From Microbacterium memoriense (GTDB taxonomy: Bacteria > Actinomycetota > Actinomycetes > Actinomycetales > Microbacteriaceae), in NCBI RefSeq assembly GCF_025398275.1, contig NZ_JAODOR010000014.1, positions 1 through 64,000 of the forward strand: a DNA stretch of 64,000 nt. Reading direction: 5' to 3'. A program made the position numbers and the translations under genes. Position 1 is the first letter of the stretch, and each line of letters opens with the position of its first letter. A model generated the notes under the pieces. That model was not told the origin of the DNA. It made no database searches and saw only the letters and a program-made list of their open reading frames with translations. This document shows, piece by piece, positions 11,376 through 19,346 of this stretch.

Positions 11376-11438
11376 GAAATGACGGGCGCGTTTTGTCGCA
11401 TCGAGGCGGCTGAGGCGACCGAATGCGCCCGTTATCGC
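11376..11438. repeat. imperfect intergenic inverted repeat with two 27-nt arms
   Basis: Arms at 11376-11402 and 11412-11438 match at about 20 of 27 positions when one is inverted, with an uninterrupted core ACGGGCGC/GCGCCCGT and a 9-nt loop. There is no U tract. It may serve as a terminator for the MFS gene or be a dispersed palindromic element. Confidence 0.55.
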
Positions 11439-11477
11439 GTCGCTCCCACGGGAAAGAGCAGCGCGTACCGTGGAGGG

Positions 11478-11894
11478 ATGGATGCCTGCGCTGCCCTGGC
11501 CGACGTGGTGTCGCGGATTGCCCAGCGCGGGTATTCGAACGGGCGGTTCCTACGCGAGGTCGGCCGCATCGGCGGGGTGCGACGAGGTCCGCTCTGGCTG
11601 ACGGATGCCGCCTCCGGCGGGAGAAACATGCTCCGCGGGCGCGGGTTTCGGCCGGTGCTGGATGACGCCACCGACGGCCAGGCACGTCACTTCGCCGGAA
11701 CCGTGGCCGTCTCCGCACGCCTCGGCGGACGGCTCGCCCGCTGACTCACGACCGTCGTCCTGCGTGACCCTCCGCACACCGCCGATGGCCGGTTGAGTGA
11801 CGAGGCGATCGCGTTCGTCCGCGCGATCCGCTCCGGCGAACTCGCGCAAGCCGACGCTGCGGAGTGGATCCGTCGCCGGCTCTGCGGCCTGTGA
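11478..11894 (+). pseudogene. small unknown gene interrupted by an in-frame TGA
   Basis: A frame opens at ATG 11478 and meets TGA at 11742-11744, just after the residues GGRLAR. The same frame continues coding-like without a shift to TGA 11892, with residues such as DEAIAFVRAIRSGELAQADA and a C-terminal WIRRRLCGL. Together this would be a 138-residue protein. The interrupted codon may have been TGG. Family not recognised. Either a recent nonsense mutation, a base-calling error, or a genuine 88-residue product with an untranslated tail. Confidence 0.5.
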
Positions 11895-11898
11895 GCGT

Positions 11899-12447
11899 TC
11901 AGCGCTGGGGCCAGGCCTCGGCGAGCTTCGTCAGCAGGCGCACCAGATCGGCGCGCTCCTCCGGGCTGAAGTCCGCGAGTGCCTCGGAGAGGTGCTCACG
12001 GCGCTGACCGCGGAAGCCGCGCGCGAACCGCGCTCCCTCCTCGGTGAGCGCGACCCGCGTACGCCGAGCATCGTCCGGATCGGCCTCGCGCCGCACGAGC
12101 CCGAGTTCGACGGACTGCTGAATCAGGCGCGACGCGCGCGGCTGATCCACGCCGATCATCTCGCCGACTTCACCGACCGAGAGCGGGTGGGATGCCGTGG
12201 CCAGCGCGTCGAGCAGTCGCATCCGCGCCGGCCCGCCGAAGCGCGCACCCGCCGCCCACTCTGCACGCCCCCGCATTCCCGGCCCACCGTGCGCCCAGGG
12301 CCCCCGTTCGTGCGGCCCTCCGCGGTGACTGTGCGGGCCGTCCCCGCGGGGACCCTCGTGCTCGAACGGACCGCGACCACGGCCGCGGAGTCGAGACAAG
12401 GCCCGGGCAATCGCGTCGAGGTCGCTGGCGGCATCCGGTTCGGTCAT
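11899..12447 (-). CDS. MarR-family regulator with His/Gly-rich insert
   Basis: Winged-helix repressor of 182 residues. After a short N-terminal helix comes a low-complexity His/Gly/Arg/Pro segment (about residues 20-65), then the MarR DNA-binding core (LSVGEVGEMIGVDQPRASRL and LGLVRREADPDDARRTRVAL). The His-rich insert could bind metal, but this is inference. It is divergent from a second MarR-like gene with a similar His/Gly-rich segment, and repeated TGACAT half-sites lie between them. Confidence 0.8.
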   Translation of the reverse strand: MTEPDAASDLDAIARALSRLRGRGRGPFEHEGPRGDGPHSHRGGPHERGPWAHGGPGMRGRAEWAAGARFGGPARMRLLDALATASHPLSVGEVGEMIGVDQPRASRLIQQSVELGLVRREADPDDARRTRVALTEEGARFARGFRGQRREHLSEALADFSPEERADLVRLLTKLAEAWPQR

Positions 12448-12467
12448 ACGACAAATTTACATGCGAC

Positions 12468-12523
12468 TTGACATGTTTCGATAATGCATGTCATACTGCA
12501 TATGTATGCCATCTGACATGCAT
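12468..12523. promoter_or_regulatory. promoter and repeated ATGTCA/TGACAT operator between two marR-like genes
   Basis: For the plus-strand gene, TTGACA (12468-12473) and CATACT (12492-12497) are 18 bp apart. ATGCATGTCA at 12484-12493 is the exact inverse of TGACATGCAT at 12514-12523, and a further GACATGT overlaps the -35. The first operator copy overlaps the spacer and -10. The pattern suits autorepression by one or both flanking MarR-like proteins. Confidence 0.65.
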
Positions 12524-12571
12524 CTGGCGGACATACCGGTCCGCCCCCTGATCACATCGAAAGGATGTCTC

Positions 12572-13282
12572 ATGAACACCGAGAACATCACCACAGAACC
12601 CACTCCCCGCCCGCTCGGATACTGGCTGCGTGCCGTCGACAGACTGCTCGCCCGCGAGTTCGAGACCGCCTTCCACGCGGAGGGCATCAGCCGCCGCGAC
12701 TGGCGCATCCTCACTCTGCTCGCCGGTGACGCCGTCGATCCCGAGCGCCTCGCGCGTCTCCAGCGCGGCGGCGGCAAGAAGCTGCGCCCGCTCCTCGAGC
12801 GCGGTTGGGTCATCGAGTCGGACGGCGTCTGGTCGCTCACCGACGAGGGCCGCGCCGCTCAGGCACGCCTCGCCGAGATCGTCACCGGCATCCGCGCGAA
12901 AGTCTCCGGCGCCGTGCCGGATGAGGACTTCGCCACCACGGTGGCGACTCTCGAGGCGATCGCCCGCGAACTCGGTTGGGACCCAGCCGAGCAGACGCCG
13001 CGGGGCTCCGGTCACCGGCGCGGCTTCGGCCACGGACGCCCCGGATTCGATCCCGGCCCTGCCGGCTTCGGCCCACGTCACGGCTTCGGTCCCCGCGGCG
13101 AGCGCTTCGGCTCCCTCGAAGATGTCTCCGTCGCCGGTGGCTTTCCGGGCGCTCACCCGCGTGGCGACCGCCCGTGCCACCCGCACGGCGAACCGGGCCG
13201 CCACGGACGCCACGGCGAGCGCGCGTACGAGCGCGGATTCGACGCCGGGTTCGCCCGCGGCGCGCAGAATCGCGCCGCCTGA
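12572..13282 (+). CDS. MarR-like winged-helix protein with Gly/His/Phe-rich C-terminus
   Basis: A 236-residue protein. Residues 10-125 form a winged-helix unit (LGYWLRAVDRLLAREFETAF, then ISRRDWRILTLLAGDA and a wing around GVWSLTDEGRAA). Residues 145-225 are low complexity, with GFGHGRPGFDPGPAGFGPRH-like repeats and HPHGEPGRHGRHGER, a possible metal-binding tail. ATG 12572 is supported by AAAGGA just upstream; an in-frame extension from 12488 would cross the promoter. Divergent partner of the MarR gene at 11899. Confidence 0.75.
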   Translation: MNTENITTEPTPRPLGYWLRAVDRLLAREFETAFHAEGISRRDWRILTLLAGDAVDPERLARLQRGGGKKLRPLLERGWVIESDGVWSLTDEGRAAQARLAEIVTGIRAKVSGAVPDEDFATTVATLEAIARELGWDPAEQTPRGSGHRRGFGHGRPGFDPGPAGFGPRHGFGPRGERFGSLEDVSVAGGFPGAHPRGDRPCHPHGEPGRHGRHGERAYERGFDAGFARGAQNRAA

Positions 13283-13289
13283 ACCCGCC

Positions 13290-13391
13290 ACCTGAATAGC
13301 TCCTGCGCAGATCCCGCTCCGGCTCACCGCCGGGGCGGGATTTCGCGTGACCCGTCGCCACGAGCGCGATCACTGCAGGAGTTGTTCAGGT
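13290..13391. repeat. nested inverted repeats forming a branched structure
   Basis: Outer arms at 13290-13306 and 13375-13391 pair at 15 of 17 positions across a 68-bp interior. The interior holds a hairpin with 13-bp arms at 13311-13323 and 13329-13341 (one G-T wobble, 5-nt loop). The inner hairpin could terminate the upstream gene, although only TTT follows. The outer arms suggest a larger mobile-palindrome or structured RNA. Confidence 0.65.
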
Positions 13392-13421
13392 GCCCGCGCC
13401 GAGAGACACCGGCGCCGGCGA

Positions 13422-14027
13422 TCAGCCTCCGAGCGATCCGGCCTGTGTGGCGCCGACGTCGGTGCGGTGGAAGTTCTGCGACGAACGGGATGCCGTGGGC
13501 CCCCGCTGGCCGTGATACCGGTTGAGATATGGGCCCGTGCCGTAAGGATTCTCAGCGGGCGACGACAAGCGGAAGAAGCACAGCTGCCCGATCTTCATAC
13601 CGGGCCACAGCTTGATCGGCAGCGTCGCGACGTTGGAGAGCTCGAGCGTGACGTGACCGGAGAAGCCCGGGTCGATGAAGCCCGCCGTCGAGTGGGTGAG
13701 GAGCCCCAGCCGGCCGAGCGAGGACTTCCCTTCGAGGCGCGCAGCGATGTCGTCGGGGAGGGTGATCTGCTCGAACGTCGACCCCAGCACGAACTCCCCC
13801 GGGTGCAGGATGAACGGCTCGTCCGGCGCGACCTCGATGAGGTGCGTGAGATCGGGCTGGTCCTCGGCCGGGTCGATGAACGGATACTTGTGATTGTCGA
13901 AAAGCCGGAAGTAGCGATCGAGCCGCACATCCACGCTGGATGGCTGCACCATCTCGGGGTTCCAGGGGTCGAGGGCGACCCGTCCGGCGGAGATCTCGGT
14001 TCGGATATCGCGGTCGCTGAGCAGCAC
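13422..14027 (-). CDS. dcd: dCTP deaminase
   Basis: Deaminates dCTP on the route to dTTP; actinobacterial members can also have dUTPase activity. The 201-residue protein has the family motifs [12 protein letters not shown] at the N-terminus, [26 protein letters not shown], the active-site [14 protein letters not shown], and [18 protein letters not shown]. Length and spacing are typical. ATG 14027 is unambiguous. Divergent from the small membrane protein at 14078. Confidence 0.97.
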   Translation of the reverse strand: MLLSDRDIRTEISAGRVALDPWNPEMVQPSSVDVRLDRYFRLFDNHKYPFIDPAEDQPDLTHLIEVAPDEPFILHPGEFVLGSTFEQITLPDDIAARLEGKSSLGRLGLLTHSTAGFIDPGFSGHVTLELSNVATLPIKLWPGMKIGQLCFFRLSSPAENPYGTGPYLNRYHGQRGPTASRSSQNFHRTDVGATQAGSLGG

Positions 14028-14077
14028 GCGGCCAGCCTACCCGGGGGCAGGCATCTCGCTCGCGATAGGTTGCGAGC

Positions 14078-14317
14078 ATGAACCCCGACTATTCAGGAGC
14101 AGCCGCCGGATTCGGCATCGGCTTCTTCCTCATCGCCATCGTCATCTATCTCGCGATCCTCGCTCTCATGCTGTGGCTCGGATACCTCATCATGCGCACC
14201 GCGGTGAAGAACGGGGTGAAGCTCGCCATGCAGGAGACCGGGCAGCAGTTCGCGCCGCAGGGGTACCGCCCGCCGATGCCGCCGCAGTCGTACCCGGGCG
14301 CGCCGCCGCAGCGCTGA
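14078..14317 (+). CDS. small single-pass membrane protein with Pro-rich tail
   Basis: A 79-residue protein with one long hydrophobic segment at about residues 12-40 and a Gln/Pro-rich cytoplasmic or external tail (GYRPPMPPQSYPGAPPQR). Unknown function. It is followed 6 bp later by a strong hairpin terminator, and preceded by divergent dcd, so it is probably a single-gene unit. Confidence 0.6.
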   Translation: MNPDYSGAAAGFGIGFFLIAIVIYLAILALMLWLGYLIMRTAVKNGVKLAMQETGQQFAPQGYRPPMPPQSYPGAPPQR

Positions 14318-14322
14318 CCGAA

Positions 14323-14364
14323 CGAGAACGGCGGGTGGATCGAAGGATCCACCCGCCGTTCTCG
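14323..14364. terminator. strong bidirectional hairpin terminator
   Basis: Two perfectly complementary 19-bp arms (14323-14341 and 14346-14364) with a 4-nt loop, followed by TTTCTC on the plus strand. It lies between two convergent genes and probably ends both. Confidence 0.9.
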
Positions 14365-14373
14365 TTTCTCAGG

Positions 14374-17300
14374 TCACCGCGCGACGGTCACCGTGATCGG
14401 CGCGCTGGTGGTCGCGCCGGCCGCGTTCGTGAACACGACCGTGTAGACGTGCTTGCCCACACTCGCGCCGGTGATTGCGGCCGTGGCGCGCTGGGCGGCC
14501 GGGGTGCCCGCCGTCAGGTCGCCCGATGCGATGGCCGTCGAGCCCTCATAGAAGACATACGACGTCGCGTTCGTCCCCCACCACAGGTCCGCGGTGAGCG
14601 TGAAGCCCCCGTCCCGGTCCCAGTTGTCGTGGCTGAGCGAGGGCTTGCCCGGGTTCGCGTCGCGAACCGTCACCGCGACCGGCTGAGTGACGGTCGTGCC
14701 CGACGAGTTCACGAGTTCGCCCGTGTAGACGTAGGTCCCGTTCGTCCGTCCGGCGATCGGCACCGAGACAGCTTGCGCCGCCGGAGTCGCCGCGGTCAGG
14801 CGCTTCGTCGCGATCAGCGTGCCGTTCTCGTAGAGCTTCAGCAGCGTGGCGTTCGTGCCCCACCACAGGTTCATGGTGATCGCGTAGTCGCCGTCCTGGA
14901 GCCCGGTGTCCCACCCGTTGTCGGACGACAGCACCCCACGACCGGGCGCGGCCTTCGAGCCGTCGCCCGGTTGCACCTCGACCGGTACGACGGGCTGCGA
15001 CGTCGCCGACGCATCCGTGAATCCGGGGGCGGATGCCGTGGCCCGAACGGCAATGGCCTGTCCGATGTCGGCAGCACCGACTCGGAACGAGGCACCGGTG
15101 GCGCCCGCAATGTCGGCTCCGTCCCGCGTCCACTGGAACGCGATCGTCGCCGCGGCGGGGTCGGACGTACCTGCCCCGGCGGTCAGCGTCTCACCTAGGA
15201 GGGCGTCGCCGCTGATCGTCGGGTCGGCGAGCGCCACCGTGCGGCTCACCGTCACGGTGTAGGTGCGCACCGTGCCGTCGGGCGCGGTCACCCGCACCGA
15301 TCCGGCGCCCCCGGCATCCGCCGGCTGGACGATGTCGACTCGCGCCGCGGAATCGACCGCGACGGCGCCAATCCGGGGCCACGCGCTACCGACCCGCTCG
15401 ACGGAGTACGCCGTCGTGTCGGCCGAGAAACCCTCGAGCGGAGCCGTGTCCAGCGTCAGCCGAGCGAGATCTGTGACACCGGCCGGCGACGGGGCAATTG
15501 CCAGGATCCGTACTTCCGAGACGATCATGTGCGTCGCGGGGTGCGCATCCATCACGACGCGCACCTGATCGGCCTTCACCCCGCCGAGCGGCACCTCGAC
15601 GATCGGCGCAGGGCCGGTCGCGGGAGCCGTGACGGGGATCGTCGCGGTCTGTGTCCACGCGCCCGATCCGAGCCGCGTCTCGACCCGCAGCTGGCGTGCC
15701 CAGCTGTTGGTACCGTCGCGGTAGAAGTGCACGGCGACCGACCCGAGCGATGCCGGCTCGCGCAAGGCATAGGTCAGGGTGTCCTGCGCGTTCTTCGTTC
15801 CCGACCGCCAGTTCGACCACCCCTTGTCGTCGAGGATGCCGTTCTTCGTCCGGTCGACGCTGTACGACGAGCTTTCGGTGAACGTCGCCGACGCGGTGGA
15901 CGTCGGAGCGACGTTCGCGTGGGTCGGCGCGGTCACGATGACCGAGAGCGTCGCCTCGAGACTCGGGGCGTCGGGCTGGTTGGATGCCGCACTACCCGGC
16001 ACGACGACCACACCCGGTGCGGCGAAATCGGCGTCGGAGAGCGCGCTCCAGTCCCACGTCACCGATGCGGGGAACCGGTTCTCGCTCGAACCGATCCGGC
16101 TGGGCACCGTGGCGGGGGCGGCGGCTTGCACCGCGGCGAGCGAGGCACCCGCATACGTCGTCAGCGACACCGGGTCGGTGCCGGCGAAGCCGCCGACCTC
16201 GACCGTCGCCGTGGCCTCGAAGGAAGAGCCGAAGAGGTCGGTGCCGGAGCCCGCCACCGTGACCGATCCCGGGCTGCTCCAATCAGCGCCGTCGGTGTTC
16301 CACACCACGGCCGCCGTACGCTCGACGCCGCCGCGATAGACGAGCGTCACCTGCGCCGGCAGCTGCGGCGGGGTGCCGACGATCGTGCTGGAGGTGACGG
16401 GGCGGACGCCCGTCACCTCGGTGTCGGCGAGGGTCCAGCGCTGGTTGGTGCCGTTGTTCGACGTCCAGGTTCCGACGGTCGTGCCGTCGGCGGTCCCCTG
16501 ACCGTTGACGTCGAGCACACATTCGGCGGAGACGCTCACGAGGGAGAACGTGCGGCCATCGGTCGACGACGGAATCCATTGCAGTCGCGATTCGGCGGCC
16601 GCTTGCTCCCCCGACGCGGCGACGAGGGCCGTCGAGGTGCCGGATACCGCCAGATACTGGCCGTTGCCGTTGACGAGCGCGACGCGCTCACGGTTGGTGC
16701 CGTCGCCCGAGAGCGTCTGGACGGTCCAGGTCTGCGCTTTCGCAGCATCCGTCGTCGTCGCCGCCGAGCGGATCGTGACGTTCGCCTCTCCACTGAGGGC
16801 GCGGCCGCTCTGGACGCCGACGAGCTGGTAGCTGTGGCCGTCCTCGAACTGGGGGGCATCGACCGCGACGCCGCTGACACCGGAGATGACGAGCGTGGTC
16901 ACGGACTGCGCCGGGACGGTGACGACCGCGCTCTGGGTGGCAGCATCCACCGACACCGGCTGACCGGCTACGAGGCCGTTCGCGGTGACGTCGCTCGCCG
17001 GCGACTCGGTCGTAACGATCGGCGTGACGGTGGCGCCGGGAGCGATCGTGCCGAACTTCGAGAGGTCGACGGTCAGCGCGCGCTCGCTCGTGCCCGAGTT
17101 GACGTGCACGATCGTGGCCGCGTCGCCCGTCGAGGACAGTGCGGCCGTGCTCTGCGTGTCGCTCGTCGGGATGAGACGGTCGCCCGGACGGATGTAGTGC
17201 GTGAAGTTGCGCACCGTGTTGTACTTCGCGTTCGTCAGGACCTGGCACGACGGGTCGGCGTCGCCATCCGCGAGCCGGCGCTCCGAGTTGCCCTCGGCGT

Positions 17301-18540
17301 TGCAATCGAAGTCGACGAAGATGCTGCCCCAGTTGAGGTTTTCGACCTTCTCCATGTTGTAGAGGTCCTCGACGGGCTGCCAGAACACCCAGGCGCTCGG
17401 CTCGAGCTCGCGCAGGTCGTCGACGATGCGGCCGGCCATGCCGAGGCCGTTCTCGATGTTCACCTGGTTGAAGCCGTCCGGATCCCAGTTGCCTTCGACC
17501 TCGCTCATCCACAGGGGCTTGTCGGATGCCTTCGCGATATCGCGCACGACGAGCCGGTCGCCGGTGCCATACGTGTGCACGTTGAGCTGGTCGACCTCGC
17601 TCTTCGCCGCGGCGGACCAGCCGTTCCAGTTGGTCGTGAAGATCGACGGGTTCGTCTCATCCATCGCCGAGATCGCGACGTCGGTCGTGGTGCCCTCGTC
17701 GGCGAGTTTTTCGGCGAGGACCTTGATCATGGCGTCCTGCCGCGACGGGCCGATGTGCGCGCCCTCCTGCCGGCTCGCCGACGTCGGCCAGCCGTTCGCG
17801 CCGAGCCGCGTCGACCAGTAGTTGGTGTTCGGCTCGTTGAACGGGTCGAGGGTTTTGAAGTCGATGTCGTGTTCGGCCTCGATGTACTCGACGACGGTCG
17901 TGAGGTACGTCGCGAAGTCTTCCATGTCGGCGACGGCGAGTTGCTCGGAGGTCGCGTTGTTGATGCCGCCCGAGACGAAGCCGCTCTCGGTGAGGAAGTA
18001 GGGCGGGGAGTTGCTGAACGCTTCCCAGGTCGTGATGCGATCGCGAAGAGCGTCGATCCACCAGCGCTGGGTCTCGTCGGCCGTGAAGTCATAGCTGGCC
18101 GGGTCATCGGCATCCCAGGCCGCCGCATACCGGTCGCGGTCGGCGTAGGTCGCCGTGATCTCACCCTGCGCGTCGGTGGCACCGAGATCGGGGTTCCACC
18201 ATCCCTCGACGGCGCCACCGGGTCGGAGGTAGGACGGCACGTCGGTCGCATTGCCGCCACCGATGTTGTAGCGGGCGATGTTGAGCCGGAGGCCCTCGTC
18301 GCCGAAGACCTTGTCGAAGAGGTCCTGCCGGACATCCTCGGGGTAATTGCCCGTCGCGTTCGCGAACCAGACGAGGCTCGTCCCCCACCCTTCGAAGGGT
18401 TCGCCCGCGTACGCCGGGTTCGGCGTGATGGTGAGGGGTGTCGGCGCCGCGACGGCGGCGGGTGCCGCAATGGCGAGGCCTCCTGCGACGAGCGTTCCGA
18501 TGGTCAGTGCCGCGAGTGCGCGCTGTGACTTCATTGTCAT
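14374..18540 (-). CDS. secreted multidomain glycoside hydrolase, GH30 family
   Basis: Extracellular polysaccharide-degrading enzyme of 1388 residues with a signal peptide ending near residue 32. The GH30 catalytic domain spans about 35-540; Glu236 in DPFNEPNT is the likely acid/base and Glu347 in PLWMSEVEGN the likely nucleophile, resembling endo-beta-1,6-galactanases. Next come a ricin-type trefoil (about 560-690, ending in NNGTNQRWTL), an Ig-like domain, an F5/8-type segment, a cadherin-like beta sandwich, another Ig-like domain, and two tandem repeats each containing NLWWGTNAT or DLWWGTNAT. No sortase signal. ATG 18540 or 18534 may be used. Substrate is inferred only. Confidence 0.88.
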   Translation of the reverse strand: MTMKSQRALAALTIGTLVAGGLAIAAPAAVAAPTPLTITPNPAYAGEPFEGWGTSLVWFANATGNYPEDVRQDLFDKVFGDEGLRLNIARYNIGGGNATDVPSYLRPGGAVEGWWNPDLGATDAQGEITATYADRDRYAAAWDADDPASYDFTADETQRWWIDALRDRITTWEAFSNSPPYFLTESGFVSGGINNATSEQLAVADMEDFATYLTTVVEYIEAEHDIDFKTLDPFNEPNTNYWSTRLGANGWPTSASRQEGAHIGPSRQDAMIKVLAEKLADEGTTTDVAISAMDETNPSIFTTNWNGWSAAAKSEVDQLNVHTYGTGDRLVVRDIAKASDKPLWMSEVEGNWDPDGFNQVNIENGLGMAGRIVDDLRELEPSAWVFWQPVEDLYNMEKVENLNWGSIFVDFDCNAEGNSERRLADGDADPSCQVLTNAKYNTVRNFTHYIRPGDRLIPTSDTQSTAALSSTGDAATIVHVNSGTSERALTVDLSKFGTIAPGATVTPIVTTESPASDVTANGLVAGQPVSVDAATQSAVVTVPAQSVTTLVISGVSGVAVDAPQFEDGHSYQLVGVQSGRALSGEANVTIRSAATTTDAAKAQTWTVQTLSGDGTNRERVALVNGNGQYLAVSGTSTALVAASGEQAAAESRLQWIPSSTDGRTFSLVSVSAECVLDVNGQGTADGTTVGTWTSNNGTNQRWTLADTEVTGVRPVTSSTIVGTPPQLPAQVTLVYRGGVERTAAVVWNTDGADWSSPGSVTVAGSGTDLFGSSFEATATVEVGGFAGTDPVSLTTYAGASLAAVQAAAPATVPSRIGSSENRFPASVTWDWSALSDADFAAPGVVVVPGSAASNQPDAPSLEATLSVIVTAPTHANVAPTSTASATFTESSSYSVDRTKNGILDDKGWSNWRSGTKNAQDTLTYALREPASLGSVAVHFYRDGTNSWARQLRVETRLGSGAWTQTATIPVTAPATGPAPIVEVPLGGVKADQVRVVMDAHPATHMIVSEVRILAIAPSPAGVTDLARLTLDTAPLEGFSADTTAYSVERVGSAWPRIGAVAVDSAARVDIVQPADAGGAGSVRVTAPDGTVRTYTVTVSRTVALADPTISGDALLGETLTAGAGTSDPAAATIAFQWTRDGADIAGATGASFRVGAADIGQAIAVRATASAPGFTDASATSQPVVPVEVQPGDGSKAAPGRGVLSSDNGWDTGLQDGDYAITMNLWWGTNATLLKLYENGTLIATKRLTAATPAAQAVSVPIAGRTNGTYVYTGELVNSSGTTVTQPVAVTVRDANPGKPSLSHDNWDRDGGFTLTADLWWGTNATSYVFYEGSTAIASGDLTAGTPAAQRATAAITGASVGKHVYTVVFTNAAGATTSAPITVTVAR

Positions 18541-18590
18541 GGACCTTTTCTCGCCGCGACGAAGCGCGGCTGCGAGAGGGGGTGGAGGAA

Positions 18591-18610
18591 GCATGTTTAC
18601 GTCAACATGC
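18591..18610. promoter_or_regulatory. LacI-type palindromic operator upstream of GH30 gene
   Basis: The 20-bp sequence GCATGTTTACGTCAACATGC is a near-perfect palindrome with a central CG, nine of ten positions matching per arm. This is the usual shape of LacI-family operators controlling sugar genes. It lies about 50 bp upstream of the GH30 start. No LacI-family gene is in the window. Confidence 0.6.
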
Positions 18611-18738
18611 CCTTGTTGAGCGAGGTCAGCCGCACATCCGTCCGGTCTGCAAGGATTTACTCAGATCCGAGCGCGACACCTGTCGTGCGGCGACCGCGGG
18701 CAGACACGATAAGCTGGCGGGGCGCCTTCGGGCGTTTC

Positions 18739-18812
18739 GGGACTGTAGTTCAATGGCAGAACTTCTGCTTCCCAAGCAGATAGCGCGGGTTCGATTCCCG
18801 TCAGTCCCTCCA
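18739..18812 (+). tRNA. tRNA-Gly (anticodon CCC)
   Basis: Acceptor arms GGGACTG (18739-18745) and CAGTCCC (18802-18808) pair perfectly. The D arm contains GTTCAATGG, the anticodon loop is TTCCCAA giving anticodon CCC, and the T arm has GGTTCGATTCC. Discriminator T is followed by an encoded CCA at 18810-18812. Confidence 0.97.
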
Positions 18813-18840
18813 CTTTTCCTCTTGTTTCCGCGACATCCGC

Positions 18841-19068
18841 GGTACAGCGCGCGACCGGTTCTCGGTCTTCCGCGAGGTGGGCGATGCGCACGGCGTCAGC
18901 CCTCAGCAGGCCGTGCTCGCGTGGGAACTGGCCCTCGACGCGCATGTCATCCCGATCCCGGGTGCGCGGCGTGCAGCATCCATCACCGACTCGGCGAACG
19001 CCGCCCACCTGGAACTCACCGCCGATGAAGTGACGCGGCTGTCAGAGTCGGTCGGACTCTTCGACTGA
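18841..19068 (+). pseudogene. 3' remnant of an aldo/keto reductase gene
   Basis: About 75 residues match the C-terminal end of aldo/keto reductases: DAHGVSPQQAVLAWELA, then HVIPIPGARR, and ELTADEVTRLSE. The catalytic Tyr/Lys/Asp/His part and the N-terminal barrel are missing. The remnant starts about 30 bp after the tRNA-Gly 3' end, with no start codon or ribosome-binding site of its own. A deletion or an integration/excision event at the tRNA is the likely cause. Confidence 0.8.
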
Positions 19069-19346
19069 CCCTCCACCCGATTACGCTTCGAATCGTCGCG
19101 CGGCTCCGGCGGGCGATGAATGCACGCGCGGCCGAGCGCCTTGCACTACCGGCATGCGCGCAATCGTCTACTCCCGGTCCGTCCAAGTCATGATCGAAGG
19201 CTAACCGTAGCGCCCCGCACGACCCCGCCTACCCGGCCGTGCGGCCGGGTTGCCTGTGGGCACGGCGGCCGCTCCATAGAGCGTGGCCGGCTGAGCCGAC
19301 CCGCCGCGGCGGACGAGCGGCCTGCGGATGCGGGAGCGGCCGCGGG
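19069..19346. other. 278-bp intergenic region, probable gene debris
   Basis: No convincing gene. A short palindrome with 8-bp arms (CCCGGCCG and CGGCCGGG, 19232-19249) followed by TT may act as a weak terminator for either flank. The high GC and lack of an intact frame fit decayed coding sequence next to the aldo/keto reductase remnant. Confidence 0.5.

Noticed and set aside
12488..12571. N-terminal extension of the second MarR-like protein from 12488
   Set aside because: It would include the operator and lacks a ribosome-binding site, while AAAGGA precedes ATG 12572.
15529..18528. A 999-codon plus-strand frame opposite the GH30 gene
   Set aside because: Antisense artefact of GC-rich coding DNA; low-complexity Arg-rich translation, no domain.
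18661..19008. Minus-strand frame covering the tRNA-Gly
   Set aside because: Its translation contains the string typical of antisense tRNA artefacts (GLTGIEPALSAWEAE); it overlaps a clear tRNA.
19154..19205. Short frame reading MRAIVYSRSVQVMIEG, similar to the first residues of quinone oxidoreductases
   Set aside because: Only a few residues match; too short to claim a pseudogene, though it may be debris of the same decayed region.
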